A stretch of DNA of 64,000 nucleotides from Streptomyces sp. GSL17-111 (lineage in GTDB: Bacteria > Actinomycetota > Actinomycetes > Streptomycetales > Streptomycetaceae): assembly GCF_037911585.1 (NCBI RefSeq), contig NZ_JBAJNS010000001.1:252001-316000 (forward strand). Direction: 5' to 3'. Under the pieces are notes generated by a model. It did no database searches and was not told the origin of the DNA. It saw nothing but the letters and a program-made list of their open reading frames with translations. This document shows, piece by piece, positions 50,419 through 59,192 of this stretch (position 1 is its first letter; the number at the start of each line of letters is the position of its first letter). Made by a program: the position numbers and the translations under genes.

Positions 50419-51207
50419 TTGTCCGCTTGGCTCATGCTCGCGCTGGCCATGACCTCGTCCTGTGCCCTCGTCCTCGCCGGTGTCGTGATCTGGCAGCGCG
50501 GGCGCGAACGCCGGGCCGGCCCGGAGGAGCAATCGGAGGACATCTCCCAGACCCCCGATGTGATCGAGTACCTGATCATGATGATCGGAGTCGTGTACGC
50601 CATCGTGCTGGGTCTGGCCATCGCGGGCGTCTGGGAGGCACGCGACGGGGCCACGGAGTGGGTGCGGCTGGAGGCACAGGCCCTGCACGAGATCGACGAA
50701 CGCGTCGAGGCGTACCCGGATCCGGTCCGCGACCAGGTGCGCTCCGACGTGGACGCCTACGTCGCGTACACCGTCGGCAAGGAGTGGCCGCAGATGAACG
50801 CCCAGGGCGAACTCACCGCGAGGGGCGACACCTTGTTCCACCGCGTGCGCACCGGTGTCACCGGATTCGAACCCGGCACGACGCTGGAGTCGCACGCCTA
50901 CCCCGGCCTCGTCGACCAGGTGGCGGCCGCCGACGAGGCACGTACCGCGCGTGGCCAAAGCGCGGGTTCGACGATGCCGGGCGTGGTGTGGTTCGGCCTC
51001 ATCGCCGGAGCTCTGGTGGTCGTCGGCATGGTCTTCGCCCTCCAGATCGGCCGTACGGCGCGCGAGCTGCTCCTGGCGGGCCTCTTCAGCGCCCTGATCG
51101 CCTTCCTGCTCTTCCTGATCTGGCACTTCGACGCGCCGTACGCGCGCGGCGTCGCCGACGCCACCGAACCCTTCACCACACTTCTCCCCCAGGCCTTCGC
51201 GGGCTGA
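50419..51207 (+). CDS. DUF4239 family (bestrophin-like) membrane protein
   Basis: A 262-residue integral membrane protein: helices at residues 1-24 (WLMLALAMTSSCALVLAGVVI), about 50-72 (YLIMMIGVVYAIVLGLAIAGVW) and two near the C-terminus (VVWFGLIAGALVVVGMVFAL, LLLAGLFSALIAFLLFLIW). Between them a soluble helical part with RLEAQALHEIDERVEAYPDPVRDQV, the DUF4239 core. It starts with TTG at 50419, with GGAGG 4 nt upstream. Probably cotranscribed with the proline-rich protein; the pair could form an envelope complex, an inference. Confidence 0.88.
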   Translation: MSAWLMLALAMTSSCALVLAGVVIWQRGRERRAGPEEQSEDISQTPDVIEYLIMMIGVVYAIVLGLAIAGVWEARDGATEWVRLEAQALHEIDERVEAYPDPVRDQVRSDVDAYVAYTVGKEWPQMNAQGELTARGDTLFHRVRTGVTGFEPGTTLESHAYPGLVDQVAAADEARTARGQSAGSTMPGVVWFGLIAGALVVVGMVFALQIGRTARELLLAGLFSALIAFLLFLIWHFDAPYARGVADATEPFTTLLPQAFAG

Positions 51208-51293
51208 TCACACCGGGCACCTCCCGCCCTTGCCGCACGACGGCTTCGCTGATGAGATCGTGAGCCAGGAGATCACCCAGCGAAGGAGCCCGC

Positions 51294-52745
51294 GTGTCTG
51301 CCCTCTTTCCCGCGCTCGGCAAGGAAGCGGCCGCACCGGCCCTGTGCTTCGGCGACGAGGTCATCGGCTATCCGAGGCTGCGCGAGGCCACGGGCGCGCT
51401 CGCCGCGGAGCTGGCCGGACGCGACCGGGTGGCCGTGTGGGCGACGCCGACGCCCGCCACGGTGGTCGGCGTCGTGGCGGCCGTGTTGGCGGGCGTCCCC
51501 GTGGTGCCTCTCAATCCGCGCAGCGGCGAGCGCGAGCTGGCCCACGTTCTGGCGGACTGCGCCCCGGACCTCCTCCTCACCGGGCCCGAGGACGAGCTAC
51601 CGGAGGTGGCGGCGGGACAGGAGCGGCTGACGGTCGTCACCGAGCGGCCCGAGGGCGGTGCCCCGGTGCCCGCCGCTTTGGAGCCCGGCCGGGACGACCG
51701 CGCCGCTCTCATCGTCTACACCTCGGGGACCACCGGTGCTCCGAAGGGCGTGGTGCTGTCCCGTCGCGCGATCGCGGCCACGCTGGACGACGTGGCCGAG
51801 GCCTGGCGGTGGACGGACGAGGACGTCCTGGTGCACGCCCTGCCGCTGTTCCACGTCCACGGCTTGATCCTCGGTGCGCTCGGCCCGCTGCGCCGGGGCG
51901 GGACCGTCCGCCACCTGGGCCGGTTCTCCGTCGACGGGGTCGCCCGGGGCTTGACCGAGCAGGGCGGCACCATGTTCTTCGGCGTTCCCACGATGTACCA
52001 CCGGCTCGCCGAGGCGGCCGGCCAGGACGCCGCGGTGGCCTCGGCGCTGCGGAGCGCCCGGCTGCTGGTGTCCGGTTCGGCCGCGCTCCCGCTGCGCGAC
52101 CATGAGCGGATCCGGGCCGCCGCCGGGGCCCGGGTGATCGAGCGCTACGGCATGACGGAGACGCTCATGAACACGAGCACCCGCGTGGACGGGCCGTCCC
52201 GGCCCGGCACGGTCGGAGTGCCGCTGCCCGGGGTGGACGTGCGGCTCGTGGACGAGAAGGGGGAGCGGATCGAGGGCGGTGACGGCGAGACCGTCGGAGA
52301 GCTGCAGGTGCGCGGCCCCAGCCTGTTCACCGAGTACCTGAACCGTCCCGACGCGACGGCCGAGGCCTTCGACGGCGGCTGGTTCCGCACCGGCGACATG
52401 GCGACGCGTGACGCCGAGGGCTACTACCGCATCGTCGGCCGTAGCTCGACGGACCTCATCAAGAGCGGCGGCTACAAGATCGGCGCCGGGGAGATCGAGA
52501 ACGTCCTGCTCGAGTGTCCGGGCGTGCGCGAAACGGCGGTGACGGGTGAGCCCGACCCCGATCTCGGGGAGCGTGTCGTCGCCTGGGTCGTCCCGGTGGA
52601 CGAGGCCTCCCCGCCGGACGGGGAGCAGCTCGCCGAGCAGGTCGCCGCGCAACTGTCACCCCACAAGCGGCCACGCGTCGTCCGGTTCGTCGCGGCCCTG
52701 CCGCGCAACGACATGGGGAAGGTCATGAAGCGGGAGCTCGGGTGA
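51294..52745 (+). CDS. matB: malonyl-CoA synthetase
   Basis: A 483-residue adenylate-forming enzyme that matches Streptomyces MatB from memory: MSALFPALG start, LIVYTSGTTGAPKGVVLS (about 142), VHALPLFHVHGLILGALGPLRRGG, MFFGVPTMYHRLAE, RLLVSGSAALPLRDHERI, ERYGMTETLMNTS, SLFTEYLNRPDATAEAF and the C-terminal DLIKSGGYKIGAGEIEN and RNDMGKVMKRELG (the lysine acting in adenylation). It links CoA to malonate or methylmalonate at the cost of ATP. GTG 51294 follows AAGGAG. The stop overlaps the start of the next gene by GTGA. Confidence 0.93.
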   Translation: MSALFPALGKEAAAPALCFGDEVIGYPRLREATGALAAELAGRDRVAVWATPTPATVVGVVAAVLAGVPVVPLNPRSGERELAHVLADCAPDLLLTGPEDELPEVAAGQERLTVVTERPEGGAPVPAALEPGRDDRAALIVYTSGTTGAPKGVVLSRRAIAATLDDVAEAWRWTDEDVLVHALPLFHVHGLILGALGPLRRGGTVRHLGRFSVDGVARGLTEQGGTMFFGVPTMYHRLAEAAGQDAAVASALRSARLLVSGSAALPLRDHERIRAAAGARVIERYGMTETLMNTSTRVDGPSRPGTVGVPLPGVDVRLVDEKGERIEGGDGETVGELQVRGPSLFTEYLNRPDATAEAFDGGWFRTGDMATRDAEGYYRIVGRSSTDLIKSGGYKIGAGEIENVLLECPGVRETAVTGEPDPDLGERVVAWVVPVDEASPPDGEQLAEQVAAQLSPHKRPRVVRFVAALPRNDMGKVMKRELG

Positions 52746-54145
52746 GCCGCCGGGAGGATCCCGCGTCCGCACGGGCCGCGCTCGCCCTGGTCACGGACGA
52801 CTTCCACGCGTTCGACGCCCCGCCGGACGGCCCCGGGGGCCTGTCCGGCGCACCGTCCACGGGTGCGGCGGCCCCCCGGGACGACGGGCCGCTGGGCTGG
52901 GCCGGTTACGGCGAGGCGCTGGCCCGCGCCCGGGACCGGACCGGGGAACGGGAGGCGGTCGTCTGCGGAACCGGCCGCGTGGGCGAGGTCGAGGCGGTGC
53001 TGATCTCCTTCGATTTCGGGTTCCTGGGGGGTTCGCTCGGGCAGCGGACCGGCGATCTCCTGGAGCTCGCCCACGTCCGGGCGCGCGCGCTGCGGCTGCC
53101 CGTCGTCTCCCTCATCGCCACCGGCGGCAGCCGGATGCAGGAGGGCATGCGCGCTCTGAGCCAACTCCACCGCGTGGCACGGCAGTCGGCGCTCACCCGT
53201 GCGGACGGGCTGGCCCAGGTGGCGGTCGTCCGGGATCCGGCGACGGGCGGTGGCTGGGCGACGCTGGGCGCGGGGGCCGACGTCGTCCTGGCCCTTCCCG
53301 GCGCGCAGGTGGGGTTCGCCGGCTCCCGGGTACGTCCCGCCGACGCGGACCCGGCGGCGTACAGCGCGGAGGGCCAGCTCGGCACCGGGCACGTGGACGG
53401 GATCGTGGCACCGGGGGAGCTGCGGACGGCCGTGGGCCGCTGGCTGGGTCTGTTGACCCGGCCCGCGGCGGGGCCCGCCCGGCCCCCGGCGGCGCTCGGT
53501 GACGCCCGTCTCCCGGACAGCGGCTGGGCCGCGGTGCGCGGGGCGCGCGCAGCCCGTCGTCCCCGGGCGGACGCCTATCTCGACGTCCACTTCGGCGTGC
53601 GGGAGGAGCTGAGCGGGGACCGTTGCGGCGGGGTGGACGCAGGCGTGCGCTGCGGGTTCGGGGAGCGGTTCGGACGGACGGTGGCGTACGCCGCGCAGCT
53701 GGGCACGCCCACGCGTCCGGCGGGCTTCCGGACGGTGGCCCGGCTCGTCCGGCTCGCGGGACGGCTGGGGACGCCGGTGCTGACGCTCGTCGACACGCCG
53801 GGGGCCGCCAACGACGCGGCGGCGGAGCGGGCGGGGGCGGGGGCGGCGATCGCCGAGTGCTTCGCCGCCGTGGCCGAGTCCCCCGTGCCGGTGACGACCC
53901 TGGTCATCGGCCAGGGCGGCTCGGGCGGCGCACTGGCGCTGGCGGCGCCCGGCCGGACCTGGGTCACGCCGAACAGCTACTTCTCGGTGATCGGGCCCGA
54001 GTGGGCGGCGGCCATCCTCAAGCGGGCCCCGCAGGAGGTGCCCAGGACGGCGGACGAGCTGCGGGTTCGGCCGCAGGACCTGGTGGCCCTGGGCGTCGTG
54101 GAGGGCATCGTCGGCCTCGCGCGGACCCCGGGCGGGGCGAGCTGA
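52742..54145 (+). CDS. fused acyl-CoA carboxyltransferase (AccD-AccA type)
   Basis: A 467-residue carboxyltransferase with two crotonase-like halves: residues about 90-250 (VLISFDFGFLGGSLGQRTGD, LIATGGSRMQEGM, VGFAGSRV) are AccD/beta-like; about 310-455 (GFRTVARLVRLAGRLGTPVLTLVDTPGA, VTTLVIGQGGSGGALALA, NSYFSVIGPEWAAAI) are AccA/alpha-like. It lacks the AccD zinc finger. It is coupled to matB. Known partners of such proteins are biotin-carrier complexes, but malonate decarboxylase (MdcDE) uses the same fold on malonyl-thioester; with MatB next to it, a role in malonyl-CoA turnover is attractive. A biotin protein gene is absent here. Confidence 0.88.
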   Translation: MSRREDPASARAALALVTDDFHAFDAPPDGPGGLSGAPSTGAAAPRDDGPLGWAGYGEALARARDRTGEREAVVCGTGRVGEVEAVLISFDFGFLGGSLGQRTGDLLELAHVRARALRLPVVSLIATGGSRMQEGMRALSQLHRVARQSALTRADGLAQVAVVRDPATGGGWATLGAGADVVLALPGAQVGFAGSRVRPADADPAAYSAEGQLGTGHVDGIVAPGELRTAVGRWLGLLTRPAAGPARPPAALGDARLPDSGWAAVRGARAARRPRADAYLDVHFGVREELSGDRCGGVDAGVRCGFGERFGRTVAYAAQLGTPTRPAGFRTVARLVRLAGRLGTPVLTLVDTPGAANDAAAERAGAGAAIAECFAAVAESPVPVTTLVIGQGGSGGALALAAPGRTWVTPNSYFSVIGPEWAAAILKRAPQEVPRTADELRVRPQDLVALGVVEGIVGLARTPGGAS

Positions 54146-54213
54146 GCGGGGCGGACGGGGGCGCAGCCGGACACCGCCCGTTCAGCATTTCGTCCCGTCA
54201 GCTTGACCTGCCC

Positions 54214-54229
54214 CTTGGTCTATGCCAAT
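54214..54229. promoter_or_regulatory. DasR-like operator (TTGG-TCTATG-CCAA)
   Basis: The core TGGTCTATGCCA matches 10 of 12 positions of the DasR consensus core TGGTCTAGACCA as I recall it, and TTGG/CCAA are an exact inverted pair. It is about 70 bp upstream of the solute-binding lipoprotein gene. Confidence 0.5.
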
Positions 54230-54299
54230 CCTTGCGTCTGCCTCCCCCCACGGAGAACTGTTCACGCATCGCCCCGGCACGGGGAACAAGGGGTGAGGT

Positions 54300-55577
54300 A
54301 TGCCCGAAGGCACATGGGAACGTCTGGTCCGCGGCGCGTCCGCCGCGCTGCTGGCCTGCACGATGGCCGCCTGCGGCGGTCCCTCGGACTCCGCGGAGGC
54401 CGACGAGCCGCTGCGGGTGTGGCTGATGCGCAACAGCCTCAACGAGGAGCTGACCCAGCGCATCGTGGCGGACTTCGAGGAGAACCATCCGGGCCGTGAG
54501 GTCGAGGTCACGGTGCAGGAGTGGGCGGGGATCGGCGAGAAGGTCTCCCAGGCACTGGCCTCCGACGACGCCCCCGACCTCATCGAGGTGGGCAACACCC
54601 AGGTCGCCCGGTACGTCGCGAGCGGCGGCGTCTCCAACCTCACCCTGAAGGTGCCCGAACTGGGCGGTGACGACTGGATCGCGGGTCTGGAGGAGCCCGG
54701 GAAGATCAACGGCTACCAGTACGGCATCCCCTACTACGGAGCCAACCGGGTCGTCATCTACCGCAAGGACCTCTTCGAAGCGGCCGGGATCACCGAGCCG
54801 CCCGCCGACCGCGAGGAATGGCTGGAGATCACCGAGCGGCTGAACCGGCCGGAGATCGGCCAGCAGGGCATCTACCTGCCCGGGCAGAACTGGTACGTGC
54901 TGGCGGGCTTCATCTGGGACGAGGGCGGCGATCTCGCCGTGGAGCTCAGTGGCCGCTGGGAGGGTGCCCTGGACACGCCCGAGGCGGTGCGCGGCATGGA
55001 GTTCTACGAGGAACTGCACGCGCTCGGCGACGCACCGGCCGACCGCGACGAGGCCGAGCCCGAGCACGGCGAGGTCTTCGCCGAGAACGAGGTCGCCCAG
55101 CTCATCGCCCCGCCGGGACACAGCCGCCTCATCACCGAGCTCAACCCCGAGCTCGAGGGCGAACTGGGCTACTTCCCGGTGCCCGGGCCCGAGGCCGGCA
55201 CGCCCGGCGCCGTCTTCACCGGCGGTTCGGTGCTGATCCTTCCCGAGAACGCCCGCGACCCCGAAGGGGGTTACGCGTTCCTGGAGACCCTCACCAGTGA
55301 CACGTGGCAGCGGGAGATCGCCCGCACGATGAGCTACGTCCCCAGCAAGACGACGCTGATGGACGCCCTGGACGGGGACCCGGGGGCGAAGGCCATGGCC
55401 GAGGGCGCCGAGGGCGGTCGGGCGACGCCCAACTCACCGTCCTGGGCGGACCTGGAGGCGGACAACCCGATCAAGGCGTACCAGACGGAGGTCCTGACCG
55501 GCGCGGACCCGCAGACGGCCGCCGAGCGGGCCTCGGAGGCCATCACCGCACTCCTGAGGTCGGGGGGCGGCGGCTGA
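54300..55577 (+). CDS. extracellular sugar-binding lipoprotein of an ABC transporter, no permease nearby
   Basis: A 425-residue family-1 solute-binding protein: signal peptide with lipobox MAACGG (Cys about residue 24), LRVWLMRNSLNEELTQRIVADFEENHPGREVEVTVQEW, PDLIEVGNTQVARYVASGG, YGIPYYGANRVVIYRKDLFEAAGI and PSWADLEADNPIKAYQTEVLTG. It should capture a carbohydrate at the outer face of the membrane. No permease or ATPase gene adjoins it, so it would have to use a system encoded elsewhere. A DasR-like site upstream suggests amino-sugar (GlcNAc/chitin) control. ATG 54300 follows GGTGAGG. Confidence 0.92.
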   Translation: MPEGTWERLVRGASAALLACTMAACGGPSDSAEADEPLRVWLMRNSLNEELTQRIVADFEENHPGREVEVTVQEWAGIGEKVSQALASDDAPDLIEVGNTQVARYVASGGVSNLTLKVPELGGDDWIAGLEEPGKINGYQYGIPYYGANRVVIYRKDLFEAAGITEPPADREEWLEITERLNRPEIGQQGIYLPGQNWYVLAGFIWDEGGDLAVELSGRWEGALDTPEAVRGMEFYEELHALGDAPADRDEAEPEHGEVFAENEVAQLIAPPGHSRLITELNPELEGELGYFPVPGPEAGTPGAVFTGGSVLILPENARDPEGGYAFLETLTSDTWQREIARTMSYVPSKTTLMDALDGDPGAKAMAEGAEGGRATPNSPSWADLEADNPIKAYQTEVLTGADPQTAAERASEAITALLRSGGGG

Positions 55578-55682
55578 TCGGCCGCAGCCGTCAGGACGCG
55601 GGAGCCGGCGACCGGACGATCCGGAGCCCCGTCCGACCGGTGACGACGGGCGAGCCAGCGCGGTTACCACGGCCCTCCGTCC

Positions 55683-55694
55683 TACGGTGAGCAC
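55683..55694 (+). promoter_or_regulatory. TACGGT -10 box, 6 nt before the GT-C start codon
   Basis: Leaderless spacing to GTG 55695. Confidence 0.5.
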
Positions 55695-57011
55695 GTGGAA
55701 CCGTGCCCCTCACCTCGCAAGGACCTGTACGCGGCCGGGGCGGCCGTCCTGCTGTTCGCCGTCGCGGCGCTCGTCGGCCACCACGTCCAGGAACGGACGG
55801 AGGCGCTGCGGCTCCGCTGGCCCCCGCTGTACGCGTACTGGGAACCGCACGTGGGGCCGGGCACCCCGGCCGCGCTGGCGGTCGCCGTCCTCGTCATCGC
55901 CTACGGCCCCCGGATCGCTGCGCGGCTGGGCGGTCCGGCGCTGGCCTGGGCGGCGTTCGCGGGTTCGCTCGCGTGGATCTGGTCGCTGGCGCTCGTCGAC
56001 GGCTGGGAACGCGGCATCGCCGGGCGGCTGACCACCAAGTACGAGTACCTGCGGTCGGTCGACGGGGTCGAGGACGTCGGAGCCATGCTGCGCGGATTCA
56101 CCGGCCGCATCCTCTACGAGTCCCCCGACAACTGGCCGGCGCACGTGGCCGGGCATCCACCGGGCGCGCTCCTCACCTTCGTCGGGCTCGACCGGATCGG
56201 CTTGTCCGGCGGCGGCTGGGCCGGCGCCTTCTGCATCGTCACCGCCGCCTCGGCGGCGGCCGCGGCCGTGGTGGCCGTGCGCGCCCTGGCCGGGCTGGAG
56301 ACGGCACGGCGTGCGGCGCCCTTCCTCGTCCTGGCACCGGCGGCCGTGTGGATGGGCACCTCCGCCGACGGCTACTTCACCGGGGTCAGCGCGTGGGCCG
56401 TGGCCCTGCTGGCGCTCGCGGCGACCGGTGCCGTCCGGCGACCGTGGCTCGCCGGGCTGGGTTCGGGTGTGCTGTTCGGATGGACCCTGTACCTGTCGTA
56501 CGGGCTCACGCTGATGGCCGTCATCGGGCTGGCCGTCCTCGTGGCCGCGCGCACGGTGCGGCCACTGCCGTGGGTGCTGCTGGGTGCGGCACCGTGGGTG
56601 GGGGTGTTCACCCTGGCCGGGTTCTGGTGGCTGGAGGGGTACCTGACCCTGCGGGTGCGCTACTACGCCGGAGCGGCGGGCATCCGGCCCTACTGGTACT
56701 ACGTGTGGGGGAACCTGGCGGCCCAGGTCGTCTCGGTCGGCCTCGCCGGTGTCGCCGGTCTGCGGCGGGCCGCCTCCCGGCTGCGCGCGCCGTCGCCGCT
56801 GGCCGTGCTCGTCCTCGGAGCGGCACTCGCCATGCTCATCGCCGACCTGTCGGGCATGAGCAAGGCGGAGACGGAGCGCATCTGGCTGCCGTTCGCCCTG
56901 TGGCTGCTGCCGGGAGCGGCCCTGCTGCCCGGGCGCCACCACCGGTGGTGGCTGGCGGCCCAGGCAGCGGTGGCGCTGTCCGTCAACCATCTGCTGCTGA
57001 CGGGCTGGTGA
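55695..57011 (+). CDS. polytopic membrane protein, GT-C (mannosyltransferase-like)
   Basis: A 438-residue protein with about 11 hydrophobic helices, beginning KDLYAAGAAVLLFAVAALVG. Features fit GT-C glycosyltransferases: a periplasmic segment with GRILYESPDNWPAHVAGHPPGALLTF (Asn/His region) and WLEGYLTLRVRYYAG, and the C-terminal KAETERIWLPFALWLLPGA that is common in actinobacterial mannosyltransferase-like proteins. The donor would be a polyprenyl-phosphate sugar; this is inference. GTG 55695. The gene ends 1 bp short of a convergent methyltransferase gene in a cell-envelope cluster. Confidence 0.85.
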   Translation: MEPCPSPRKDLYAAGAAVLLFAVAALVGHHVQERTEALRLRWPPLYAYWEPHVGPGTPAALAVAVLVIAYGPRIAARLGGPALAWAAFAGSLAWIWSLALVDGWERGIAGRLTTKYEYLRSVDGVEDVGAMLRGFTGRILYESPDNWPAHVAGHPPGALLTFVGLDRIGLSGGGWAGAFCIVTAASAAAAAVVAVRALAGLETARRAAPFLVLAPAAVWMGTSADGYFTGVSAWAVALLALAATGAVRRPWLAGLGSGVLFGWTLYLSYGLTLMAVIGLAVLVAARTVRPLPWVLLGAAPWVGVFTLAGFWWLEGYLTLRVRYYAGAAGIRPYWYYVWGNLAAQVVSVGLAGVAGLRRAASRLRAPSPLAVLVLGAALAMLIADLSGMSKAETERIWLPFALWLLPGAALLPGRHHRWWLAAQAAVALSVNHLLLTGW

Positions 57012-57012
57012 G

Positions 57013-57735
57013 CTAGCGGCGGAGCCGGACCACCGCTCCGCGCGGGCCGGTGGCCGGCTTCCCGCCGCGGACCGGACGCAGACTCAGGAATCGCCGGTCT
57101 CCGCACGTCCACTCCTCGAGCACGTGCCAGCCCGCCGCGCGGGCCCGGCGGCGCAGGGCGGCCACTCCGAGGCGGGCCCACCAGAACGGGGGCCCGAAGA
57201 CGCCGTCGGAGTCCTGCAGCCGGACCTCGATCTGCTCGTCGACCTCGCAGGCGGCCGCTTCGGCGAGCAGCGTCCCGCCCGGGCCGAGCAGCGCGCCCAC
57301 CCGGTCGAGCAGGGCGGCGACGTCTCCGCCGATCCCGATGTTCCCGTCCATCAGGAGCGCGCTGCCCCACCGTCCTTCGTCCGGCAGCTCGTCGAACACC
57401 GAACGGCACACGGCCGCCCCGCCCAGGGCCCGCGCCCGGTGCACGGCGGCGGGCGCGGAGTCGACCCCGAGGGCGGTCCGGCCGAGCCGGGCGAGCGCGG
57501 CGACCAGCCGGCCCGGGCCGCAGCCGAGGTCGATGACGCTGTCGGCGCACCGCCGCAGCACGGAGAGGTCCGCCTCGTCGGCGCCGGCACACCACCGTTC
57601 CACCTCCAGCGGCAGGAGCCAGCCGTCCGCGCGGCGCAGGAACAGCGGCCCGCGACCCGACTCCAGGGCCCGGGCGTAGGGGTCGGCGTGCCAGGGGAGC
57701 TGCTGATCCCCCCTCAGCGGTACGGTCGTCGTCAT
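57013..57735 (-). CDS. class I SAM-dependent methyltransferase
   Basis: A 240-residue methyltransferase: motif I SVIDLGCGPGRLVAALARLG, then TALGVDSAPAAVHRARALG, ALLMDGNIGIGGDVAALLDRVG and PGGTLLAEAAA, followed by a second beta region ending FLSLRPVRGG. The acceptor is unknown; clustering with a sugar-nucleotidyl/glycosyl enzyme (DUF2064), GT2 and an epimerase suggests a glycan or glycolipid precursor. Its ATG (57735) overlaps the DUF2064 stop by ATGA, so it is translated last in the unit GT2-DUF2064-methyltransferase. Confidence 0.9.
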   Translation of the reverse strand: MTTTVPLRGDQQLPWHADPYARALESGRGPLFLRRADGWLLPLEVERWCAGADEADLSVLRRCADSVIDLGCGPGRLVAALARLGRTALGVDSAPAAVHRARALGGAAVCRSVFDELPDEGRWGSALLMDGNIGIGGDVAALLDRVGALLGPGGTLLAEAAACEVDEQIEVRLQDSDGVFGPPFWWARLGVAALRRRARAAGWHVLEEWTCGDRRFLSLRPVRGGKPATGPRGAVVRLRR

Positions 57736-58406
57736 CGCACCCCCGCCCGGCGCACGGCGGCGTGCGTCGCGGAGAACCGGCGCCCGCCGAGGGCCGCCGA
57801 CCGGACCGCGACCGCGGCGGCGTCCTCGGCCACGTCCACGTCCCGCAGCACGGGCAGAGCTCCGACGCGCAGGCCCGCCGCGCGGAGCCGGGCGCGCTGC
57901 TCCGCGCCGGTGCGCGGCGTCGACATCGGCACGCCGCGGACGAGACCCGGGTCGGGCTGTTCGAGCGCCAGGCACCAGAAGCCGCCGTCGGCGGCGGCGC
58001 CGAGCCAGGCGTCGTGCGACGCCCAGCCGTCCGCCGCGAGGACGGGGGCGAGGTGCTGCGGCGTCACCTGCGGGGTGTCCATCCCGAGCAGCAGCGTGGG
58101 GCCGTCGCAGCCGGCGAAGGCATCGGCGATCCGTTCGTCGAGCGTGCCGGGCGCCTGCGGCCGGACGTCGAACCCCTCGGGGACCCAGGGGCCGGGCCGT
58201 CCGTCCAGGACGAGTACCCGGCGTCGCACCGGCAGGGCCGCGACGACGTCCAGCGTGTCGGCGAGCGCCGCCGCGGCCAGGTCGGCCGCCTCCTGCGGCG
58301 TGAAGGGTGGGGTGAGGCGGGTCTTGACCCGTCCGGGGACCGGTTCCTTGGCGATCACGAGCACCGTGGGGCCGGACGGCGGCGACTGCGCGGGCACGGT
58401 CGTCAT
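57732..58406 (-). CDS. TIGR04282/DUF2064 family glycosyltransferase-like protein
   Basis: A 224-residue GT-A-like protein: VLVIAKEPVPGRVKTRLTPPFTPQEAADLAAA is the family hallmark, followed by ADAFAGCDGPTLLLGMDTPQVTPQHL (metal-binding Asp region) and LGAAADGGFWCLAL. Relatives act in arsenosugar or glycan synthesis; the name carried by the family reflects one such case. Overlaps of 4 bp with both neighbours (ATGA) show tight translational coupling. Confidence 0.9.
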   Translation of the reverse strand: MTTVPAQSPPSGPTVLVIAKEPVPGRVKTRLTPPFTPQEAADLAAAALADTLDVVAALPVRRRVLVLDGRPGPWVPEGFDVRPQAPGTLDERIADAFAGCDGPTLLLGMDTPQVTPQHLAPVLAADGWASHDAWLGAAADGGFWCLALEQPDPGLVRGVPMSTPRTGAEQRARLRAAGLRVGALPVLRDVDVAEDAAAVAVRSAALGGRRFSATHAAVRRAGVR

Positions 58407-59068
58407 CGCAGCACCGCCCGCATGTCCCGCACGGCACGGGCGGTCCCCAGCCAGGTCCCGGTGACCTTGGAGCGGCCGGTGCGGGGCTGGTAGGCCACCG
58501 ACGTCTCCTGGATGCGCCAGCCCGCCCGGACGGCGCGCATCACCATCTCCAGGGGGTAGCCGCTGCGTCGGTCGCTGATGCCCAGACGCAGCAGGCCCTC
58601 GCGGCGGGCGGCCCGCAGGGGGCCGAGGTCGTGCAGCGGCACGCCGGTCCGGCGTCGGACCATGCGGGCCAGCGCGCGGTTTCCCATCCGCGCGTGCAGG
58701 GGCCAGGCGCCCCGCGCGGTGGGCTCCCGGCGGGCCAGCACGAGGTCCGCCTCGCCCGCGCGCACCGACCCGGCGACAGCTTCGACCGCCGCCGGGTCCA
58801 AGGAGCCGTCGCAGTCGCAGAACGCGACGATGTCCGTCTCGGCCTCGCGCAGACCCGCGTCACAGGCGGCGCCGAAACCGCGTTTCGGCTCGCGCACCAC
58901 GCGGGCCCCCAGCTCCCGGGCGATCTCCGCGGACCCGTCGGTGGAGCCGTTGTCCACGACGATCGCCGTCCAGCCCTGCGGCACCCGTCCCAGGACCCAC
59001 GGCAGGGCCGCCGCTTCGTCCAGACACGGCAGCACCAGACTTCCTCGCTGCGTTGGGGTGGTGTTCAT
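58403..59068 (-). CDS. glycosyltransferase family 2
   Basis: A 221-residue GT2, DPM1-like: VLPCLDEAAALPWVL, TAIVVDNGSTDGSAEIARELGARVV, GFGAACDAGLREAETDIVAFCDCDGSLDP (the DxD-like CDCDGS) and SGYPLEMVMRAVRAGWRIQETSVAYQPRTGRSKVTGT. It may put a sugar onto polyprenyl phosphate. The start is ATG 59068; in-frame GTG 59077 overlaps the TAGGGT box, which leaves 7 nt to 59068 (leaderless type). So this operon has its own promoter apart from the epimerase gene 124 bp upstream. Confidence 0.92.
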   Translation of the reverse strand: MNTTPTQRGSLVLPCLDEAAALPWVLGRVPQGWTAIVVDNGSTDGSAEIARELGARVVREPKRGFGAACDAGLREAETDIVAFCDCDGSLDPAAVEAVAGSVRAGEADLVLARREPTARGAWPLHARMGNRALARMVRRRTGVPLHDLGPLRAARREGLLRLGISDRRSGYPLEMVMRAVRAGWRIQETSVAYQPRTGRSKVTGTWLGTARAVRDMRAVLR

Positions 59069-59081
59069 CCGCCTCACCCTA
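59069..59081 (-). promoter_or_regulatory. TAGGGT -10 box (minus strand), 7 nt before the GT2 start codon
   Basis: Reads ACCCTA at 59076-59081 on the plus strand. Confidence 0.5.
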
Positions 59082-59192
59082 AGAGGACAAAGGCCCTGAT
59101 TCGGACTGCATCACCGCGCGAAACGCGGATGTTTCCCTCGCGCCGGGGCCGGGCGGGACGGTTCGCCGACCGCCGGACGGGTGCCCGGGCCG

